This document shows positions 6,374 through 10,312 of a stretch of DNA of 10,312 bases, piece after piece; the first letter of the stretch is position 1; the number at the start of each line of letters is the position of its first letter. Position numbers and translations under genes: made by a program. The DNA is from Sporosarcina sp. (GTDB lineage: Bacteria; Bacillota; Bacilli; Bacillales_A; Planococcaceae), in the NCBI GenBank assembly GCA_029263945.1, contig JARIDM010000213.1:1-10312 (forward strand), given 5' to 3'. The notes beneath the pieces were generated by a model, which saw nothing but the letters and a program-made list of their open reading frames with translations, was not told the DNA's origin and did no database searches.

Positions 6374-8065
6374 TTAGTCTTCTTGAAGGAGTGCTTCGAT
6401 TTTTTTCATAGCACCAGGTTCTACTTCCTCAACAGCAGTTGCAGCTTCCTCTAATGCTTTTGCATAACGGAATTGTCTAAACGAAGCTTCAGCTTCCAAC
6501 AATCTGCTATCCATCTCTTTATTAGACGCTCGGTGTCGGTTACCATATTGAATAATCATCTCGATTAAAATTACATTTTCCAACAATTCTTTTGTTTTGA
6601 CACTTACTTCTTCAACGGATTGTCTTGTGTTTTCTAAATATGAATTGACAAGCATCATATTTAACGGTACTTCTTGCAAACTTTGTGTCACTATATAAAT
6701 TTGCTCTTCAGCTTCCTCAAGACGCGCATCCATTTCACTTGGTATACCAGGTATATTCGCTTTATGTAACGAACGATCTGCTTCTTGAAGTTGACGCGTC
6801 AACTCATCCAACTTCGTACGCACTTTCGTTTCATCATTTCTTAAACTCTTAATCTTCTCAGCAAACTTTCCACGTTGTTCTTCAAGTTCATCAAGTTCTT
6901 TACGCATCGATTCCAATTCTTCTTGTAGACTTGAATAAGCAGAATTCGCATTTTCAATTTGCGTTGAGATAATTTCACTCTTCTTATGAAGCTTTTCAAG
7001 AGCTTCCAACACATTTTGCGGAATCTCTGCTTCAGATTCGTTAATTCGATAACTCTTTTGGATAGCTGCTGTTTCTGCAACTGTTTTTTGTGCTTGTGCA
7101 ATAACTTCTATTAATTTTTCATGTGTTTCTTTATATTCACTATCTACAAAGTGCCGCGCAACCACTTCTCTTTCGAGTGCATCATAATAGGTGTCAATTC
7201 GCTCAAAGATCGATTTAGTTTCTTCTTCAATCGAATCCATGTCTAATTTCTGCACTCTATTCAAAAGGTCTACTAACTGGTCTTCCATATTTTCAAATTG
7301 CCTTGTAAGCTCTAGATGATTTAAATAATAGGATTGTTCTTCCATTTCTCTAACACCATTTTGTATGTCACGTATTGCATTTGGAATTTTAACTTGAATA
7401 TCCGAAAGAAGCGAAGGCAACTGTTCAATGATCATAAATAACTTCGAGCCTTTTTCAGTTAAACTTATGACGATTTCACGGGCTTGTAAATAATTGCCGT
7501 TCTCCGTTAACTCGGAATACTCTTCAAATCTCGGATTAAAGAATTCAAGTTCTTTTTCAAGCAATTCAACAGTCGAACCAAAAGATGGTTGATGGGCGAG
7601 AATTTTTTTTCGAGCTGCACGATGTCGCTCTTGCAATGCTTCCATTTCAATACGGTTTTTTTCTTCGCTACCTATCAATTCATCTAATTCTGTCAAAATT
7701 TCCGTCATTTTCTTATGACACGACTGAATTTTTTCTTCAATTACGTTCTCTGTTGCCGTTGCACTCTTGAACTTAAAATAATCAACAAAATCTTCTGCAT
7801 CAAACAATAAATTATCAAGTTCAGGCATATGTATGTCTACAACTTCAGTCCACTCTGCTCGCCAACGTTCAAATTTTTCTTCAGTTTCACCCGTCATATT
7901 CAATTCTTTAACTTTCATCATTTCTTCAAAGATCGGTTTGTGTTGGATATGCATTTTTCTTTTTTCAAGGCTATCAATTCGAGTATTATGTTTGCGCCTC
8001 ATTAAGAAGGCGATTATTGAAATTAATAAAACGAGTATTAAAACTGCAATGATAGTTGTTTTCAT
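6374..8065 (-). CDS. ezrA: Septation ring formation regulator EzrA
   Basis: EzrA is a membrane-tethered, spectrin-like coiled-coil protein that binds FtsZ, prevents extra Z-rings at the poles and acts at the division septum. The product is 563 residues, against 562 in B. subtilis. Residues about 3-22 form a single transmembrane segment followed by RRKHNTR, placing the long remainder in the cytoplasm. From about residue 30 to the end the chain is charged, helical and rich in Glu, Lys and Gln, with heptad-like patterns. The conserved QNR patch needed for midcell localisation is seen near the C-terminus as QYGNRHR at about 506-512. The start ATG (8063-8065) has a GGGGGAG site upstream. It is probably a single-gene unit, with its own promoter, a hairpin downstream and a divergent GAF gene upstream. 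Confidence 0.96.
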   Translation of the reverse strand: MKTTIIAVLILVLLISIIAFLMRRKHNTRIDSLEKRKMHIQHKPIFEEMMKVKELNMTGETEEKFERWRAEWTEVVDIHMPELDNLLFDAEDFVDYFKFKSATATENVIEEKIQSCHKKMTEILTELDELIGSEEKNRIEMEALQERHRAARKKILAHQPSFGSTVELLEKELEFFNPRFEEYSELTENGNYLQAREIVISLTEKGSKLFMIIEQLPSLLSDIQVKIPNAIRDIQNGVREMEEQSYYLNHLELTRQFENMEDQLVDLLNRVQKLDMDSIEEETKSIFERIDTYYDALEREVVARHFVDSEYKETHEKLIEVIAQAQKTVAETAAIQKSYRINESEAEIPQNVLEALEKLHKKSEIISTQIENANSAYSSLQEELESMRKELDELEEQRGKFAEKIKSLRNDETKVRTKLDELTRQLQEADRSLHKANIPGIPSEMDARLEEAEEQIYIVTQSLQEVPLNMMLVNSYLENTRQSVEEVSVKTKELLENVILIEMIIQYGNRHRASNKEMDSRLLEAEASFRQFRYAKALEEAATAVEEVEPGAMKKIEALLQED

Positions 8066-8094
8066 CGCGCTCCCCCTGTTCCAAATCTAGACTT

Positions 8095-8122
8095 ATAATA
8101 TCTTATATCGTAACACGTTTAA
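8095..8122 (-). promoter_or_regulatory. Putative promoter of ezrA
   Basis: On the minus strand TTAAAC (8117-8122) and TATTAT (8095-8100) are 16 nt apart, with the -10 box 29 nt before the ATG. The -35 match is modest, so this is a consensus-based guess. It lies about 70 bp from the divergent promoter of the GAF gene. Confidence 0.4.
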
Positions 8123-8191
8123 ACATTTTTGGTTAGAAATATGAAAAATAAAAGGGGAATTAGTCGTTTTCCGTCGATTTCACTGCATTTT

Positions 8192-8220
8192 TTGTATATT
8201 TGTACTAAAATATGTATACT
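8192..8220 (+). promoter_or_regulatory. Putative sigma-A promoter of the methionine sulfoxide reductase gene
   Basis: TTGTAT (8192-8197) and TATACT (8215-8220) are spaced by 17 nt, with the GGAGGT ribosome site starting 14 nt after the -10 box. The spacing is ideal and both hexamers match four or five consensus positions. No operator is recognised. Confidence 0.55.
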
Positions 8221-8246
8221 TACATGTATTATTCGGAGGTGTTTTT

Positions 8247-8726
8247 TTGACAACGAACATTAAAAATGACAAAGACTTAGCCTTAAGCTATACGCAACTT
8301 TCAAAACAACTCGATGCACTTCTAACTGGCGAACGTAATTTGTACGCCAATTTAAGTAATACTTCAGCACTTCTCAACCAATTCTTCGAACGAATTAATT
8401 GGATTGGCTTCTACTTAATAGAAGATAATGAACTTGTACTTGGACCTTTCCAAGGCTTACCAGCATGTGTACGTATCAAGTTAGGAAAAGGTGTTTGCGG
8501 AACAGCAGCTGTCAATCAAGAATCTATCATCGTCCCTGACGTCAATGCTTTCCCAGGGCATATTGCTTGCGACGCAGCGTCCCGTTCAGAAATCGTCGTT
8601 CCTATTATTAAAGAGGGCCTTACAGTTGGCGTTCTGGACGTTGATAGTCCAGAACTTAATCGTTTCTCTGAAACAGACCGCGTTGGACTTGAAAAAATCG
8701 TGAGTATTCTATTAAAACATATTTAA
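8247..8726 (+). CDS. ytsP: Free methionine-(R)-sulfoxide reductase (GAF domain, YtsP/MsrC type)
   Basis: The enzyme reduces free L-methionine-(R)-sulfoxide to methionine, using cysteine chemistry with a thioredoxin-type partner, and helps against oxidative damage. The start is TTG at 8247-8249, 6 nt after GGAGGT (8235-8240); no in-frame ATG fits. The product is 159 residues and is a single GAF domain. Three family cysteines are present: Cys74 in GLPAC, Cys84 in GKGVCG and the catalytic Cys108 in GHIACD. They keep the same spacing as Cys84, Cys94 and Cys118 of E. coli MsrC (YebR). Glu115, Asp131 and Asp133 sit where the substrate-binding acids are expected. The complete cysteine set makes catalysis likely, rather than a mere ligand-binding GAF protein. 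It is divergent from ezrA and convergent with an SDR gene, as a single-gene unit. Confidence 0.94.
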   Translation: MTTNIKNDKDLALSYTQLSKQLDALLTGERNLYANLSNTSALLNQFFERINWIGFYLIEDNELVLGPFQGLPACVRIKLGKGVCGTAAVNQESIIVPDVNAFPGHIACDAASRSEIVVPIIKEGLTVGVLDVDSPELNRFSETDRVGLEKIVSILLKHI

Positions 8727-8762
8727 TATGTTCAAAGATCAATCAATCTCATAAAAAAGTTG

Positions 8763-8800
8763 TGTCGATGTAACAAGTTACGATTATTTTATTATCGACA
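8763..8800. repeat. Short nested inverted repeat after ytsP
   Basis: TGTCGAT (8763-8769) and ATCGACA (8794-8800) form a 7-bp inverted repeat that encloses a second small palindrome, GTAAC-AA-GTTAC (8770-8781). It lies between the ytsP stop and its terminator. It could be mRNA 3' structure or a protein site; there is no other evidence of function. Confidence 0.35.
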
Positions 8801-8840
8801 TATAAAAATTTAACGGTATTATCAAGGACGAGTTTAAATT

Positions 8841-8885
8841 AAAAAAGAAATCACTTGGCAATAGTGCCAAGTAATTTCTTTTTTT
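8841..8885. terminator. Strong two-way terminator between ytsP and the SDR gene
   Basis: ACTTGGCA (8853-8860) pairs perfectly with TGCCAAGT (8865-8872) around a 4-nt loop. After one C-A mismatch, the stem extends through AAAAAAGAAAT (8841-8851) against ATTTCTTTTTT. Each strand therefore ends in a U-rich run, serving both converging genes. Confidence 0.92.
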
Positions 8886-8907
8886 ATTGCTTAAACAATG
8901 ATTCCCG

Positions 8908-9627
8908 TTATGGATTTGTCGTCCATAAACCTGCTGATTTAATAAATACGCGTTTATTTAATTTTAACTGCGCGATAACCAATTCTGCTAAATCTTCTGG
9001 ACGCAGTATGTTGTCTTCATCACCCGTTACTAAACCACCTTCAATTGCCAAGTCAGTCACAACCGTGCTCGGTGTAAGTGCAGACACACGGATATCATGT
9101 TTACGTGCTTCCATAGCGAGTGATTCCGTTAAGCCCATCACACCAAATTTCGACGCACTATATGCACTTGTGACGGGACCTCCTTTTTCACCTGCAGTTG
9201 AAGAGATATTAATGATATCTCCTGACTTTTGTTTAATCATTGTCGGCAATACAGCTCGGGTTACATAGTACATCCCCATTAAGTTAACTTGAATAATCTT
9301 CTCCCACTCAGAAACTTCCAACTCAAGAAATCCACCGAATTTGGCTATCCCAGCATTATTTATTAAAATATCAACTGTACCAAGACTTTCTTTTAAGTGG
9401 TCAATTGCTGTATTCACTTGCTCATTTGATGATACATCAGCCGTCGCAATTGAAACAGATACGTTCGTATGCTTCACTTCATTCGCAACATTTTGTAAGT
9501 CTTCTTTTGTACGTGCGATCAGTCCCAAATGGACCCCTTCGTTTGCTAATGCAATCGCTATTGCACGTCCAATTCCTTTGCCAGCACCAGTAATAATTGC
9601 TTTCTTTCCTGCTAATGAGGTAACCAC
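8908..9627 (-). CDS. Short-chain dehydrogenase/reductase, FabG-like 3-oxoacyl reductase family
   Basis: This classical SDR oxidoreductase probably uses NADP(H) to reduce a keto group or oxidise an alcohol; the substrate is not readable. The product is 239 residues. The Rossmann motif TGAGKGIG is at about 13-20. Arg39 after the second strand suggests NADPH preference. NNAG is at about 90-93. The catalytic tetrad is Asn115, Ser143, Tyr156 and Lys160 (YSASK), all present. The start is GTG at 9625-9627, with AAGGAG 8 nt upstream. Annotation pipelines often label such proteins 3-ketoacyl-ACP reductase, but the true fatty-acid FabG usually lies in the fab/plsX cluster. No fatty-acid or polyketide neighbours are seen here, so an accessory or detoxifying role is as likely. 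It is probably monocistronic, with a long leader upstream and the two-way terminator downstream. Confidence 0.92.
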   Translation of the reverse strand: MVTSLAGKKAIITGAGKGIGRAIAIALANEGVHLGLIARTKEDLQNVANEVKHTNVSVSIATADVSSNEQVNTAIDHLKESLGTVDILINNAGIAKFGGFLELEVSEWEKIIQVNLMGMYYVTRAVLPTMIKQKSGDIINISSTAGEKGGPVTSAYSASKFGVMGLTESLAMEARKHDIRVSALTPSTVVTDLAIEGGLVTGDEDNILRPEDLAELVIAQLKLNKRVFIKSAGLWTTNP

Positions 9628-9716
9628 TATAAAAACTCCTTTGTATTTTATTTAAGTCAATTTCACGGCGACATTTTTCACTACAGAGAAAAAACACACA
9701 GTCGAGAAATCTTCAA

Positions 9717-9733
9717 CTCAACAAAAGATTGAG
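9717..9733 (-). other. Small hairpin in the leader of the SDR gene
   Basis: CTCAA (9717-9721) and TTGAG (9729-9733) can pair around a 7-nt loop; AATCTT (9708-9713) and AAGATT (9725-9730) offer a competing pairing. The hairpin lies 90 nt upstream of the GTG start. Mutually exclusive stems hint at leader control, but the arms are short and no known riboswitch pattern is recognised. Confidence 0.2.
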
Positions 9734-9753
9734 ATCGTCTAGAAAAAATTCCC

Positions 9754-9762
9754 ATTGTAACA
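9754..9762 (-). promoter_or_regulatory. Possible extended -10 promoter of the SDR gene
   Basis: On the minus strand TGT followed by TACAAT (9754-9759) makes an extended -10 element. No clear -35 box is found 17 nt upstream. If used, the SDR mRNA would have a leader of about 120 nt. The rest of the 9628-9856 gap holds AT-rich sequence without a gene I can support. Confidence 0.3.
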
Positions 9763-9821
9763 TTGATTGACTTTAGTTATTAAAAATTGAGACCCCTTGA
9801 TTGTACTTCACTTTTTACTTA

Positions 9822-9846
9822 AAATAAAATAATTGCTCCAATGAGC
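9822..9846 (-). terminator. Weak possible terminator of the ABC permease gene
   Basis: On the minus strand, 10 nt after the permease stop, GCTC (9843-9846) and GAGC (9835-9838) can pair around a 4-nt loop, followed by AATTATTTTATTTT. The stem is only 4 bp, so the assignment is tentative; the T-rich tail is its main support. Confidence 0.3.
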
Positions 9847-9856
9847 GCTATATTTT

Positions 9857-10312
9857 TCATTCCAACAACTCTTTTCGCTTAAAGATTTGTATAGAGAAGA
9901 AGAGCACTGAAGCAATTATAAATGTCGTGACAAAAAGTGCTGGCAAGAAACTAGATGCTACTCCCTCTGCTAACAAGACATGCCTGGTATGCTCTGTTAT
10001 TGTAGCTGGACTCCATTTCATGTACTTTCCGAGAATAGATGTAACCGTCGAAGTAGCAAAGACTACAAAAATTGTAACAAAAGCGATGCGTCCATTTCCT
10101 TTCATTGTCGAACTGAAAAAAAGCGTTAACGTGACAACAAAAACTAACCATATACTATAAATGATTACGCTTTGAAAAACACGTTCAAACGCAACAGTTT
10201 CAATAAGTAAACTTGTATAATACCAAGAAGCTATATAGCCCATTAATAAAGAAACTAGTGTAATTGTTAGTAAACCTGCCCATTTCGATAATATATATGC
10301 GGAATAAGGAAC
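9857..10312 (-). CDS. ABC-2-type transporter permease (partial, N-terminus beyond the window)
   Basis: This is the C-terminal part of a multi-pass membrane protein; the frame is open to the right edge, giving 151 visible residues. An internal ATG at 10241-10243 is not the start, because 23 further in-frame codons precede it with a continuous hydrophobic pattern. At the edge, VPYSAYILSKWAG resembles the segment in ABC-2 permeases just before a transmembrane helix, usually of the form PISRxxYxLxK. Then come hydrophobic segments around LLTITLVSLLMGYI, VIIYSIWLVFVVTLTLFF, IAFVTIFVVFATSTVTSIL and SFLPALFVTTFIIASVLFF, ending with a basic tail, FKRKELLE. This matches the membrane half of an exporter such as the YxlG/NatB-like class. 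Its ATPase partner would be expected upstream, beyond the window. The substrate is unknown. Confidence 0.75.
   Translation of the reverse strand, partial: VPYSAYILSKWAGLLTITLVSLLMGYIASWYYTSLLIETVAFERVFQSVIIYSIWLVFVVTLTLFFSSTMKGNGRIAFVTIFVVFATSTVTSILGKYMKWSPATITEHTRHVLLAEGVASSFLPALFVTTFIIASVLFFSIQIFKRKELLE

Noticed and set aside
8727..8907. Search for an rpsD leader, T-box or riboswitch in the larger gaps (1666-1870, 3455-3639, 8066-8246, 8727-8907, 9628-9856)
   Set aside because: No T-box motif, riboswitch core or tRNA-like fold was recognised; the gaps hold only promoters, terminators and the repeats listed.
8855..9268. A 137-codon plus-strand open frame opposite the SDR gene
   Set aside because: It is antisense to a gene with a full catalytic tetrad and Rossmann motif, overlaps the terminator at its start, has no ribosome site, and its translation shows no recognisable domain.
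1..10312. CRISPR array, insertion sequence, prophage or toxin-antitoxin system
   Set aside because: No regularly spaced direct repeats, transposase, integrase or small two-gene toxin modules were seen; nearly all coding space belongs to conserved housekeeping families.

Overview
The window reads as chromosomal DNA from an AT-rich, endospore-forming member of the Bacillales. The evidence is an alpha/beta-type small acid-soluble spore protein with a sigma-G-like promoter, an EzrA division protein, a ThiI that lacks a rhodanese domain next to its own cysteine desulfurase, strong GGAGG-type Shine-Dalgarno sites, and frequent GTG/TTG starts. From memory, the order sppA, NAD kinase, acyl-CoA ligase, SASP, thiI, desulfurase, ezrA, GAF protein matches the Bacillus subtilis yteI-ytdI-ytcI-sspA-thiI-nifZ-ezrA-ytsP neighbourhood, with some genes missing. 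The protein sequences would fit a Planococcaceae-like relative (Sporosarcina, Lysinibacillus and similar), but this is only a guess.

Layout. Positions 1-760 (minus) hold the N-terminal three quarters of signal peptide peptidase SppA, cut by the window edge. It is divergent from NAD kinase (865-1665, plus), and the two promoters interleave. After nadK comes a 121-bp imperfect palindrome (1670-1790), then a two-way terminator shared with the convergent acyl-CoA ligase (1871-3439, minus). A minus-strand series follows: the SASP gene (3640-3849) with its own sigma-G-like promoter and terminator, thiI (3949-5151) overlapping the desulfurase nifZ (5138-6283), and ezrA (6374-8065). The GAF-type free methionine-R-sulfoxide reductase (8247-8726, plus) is divergent from ezrA and converges on an SDR oxidoreductase (8908-9627, minus) across a strong two-way terminator. 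The right edge holds the C-terminal part of an ABC-2-type membrane permease (9857-10312, minus).

How the genes work together. NifZ and ThiI form one translationally coupled unit: the desulfurase supplies persulfide sulfur and ThiI thiolates tRNA (s4U8). The other genes are mostly separate housekeeping units: membrane peptide clearance, NADP supply, acyl activation, spore DNA protection, Z-ring control and repair of oxidised methionine. No intergenic gap exceeds 300 bases. I see no tRNA, rRNA, CRISPR array, transposase, prophage gene or obvious new multi-gene system. The most unexplained element is the palindrome after nadK.
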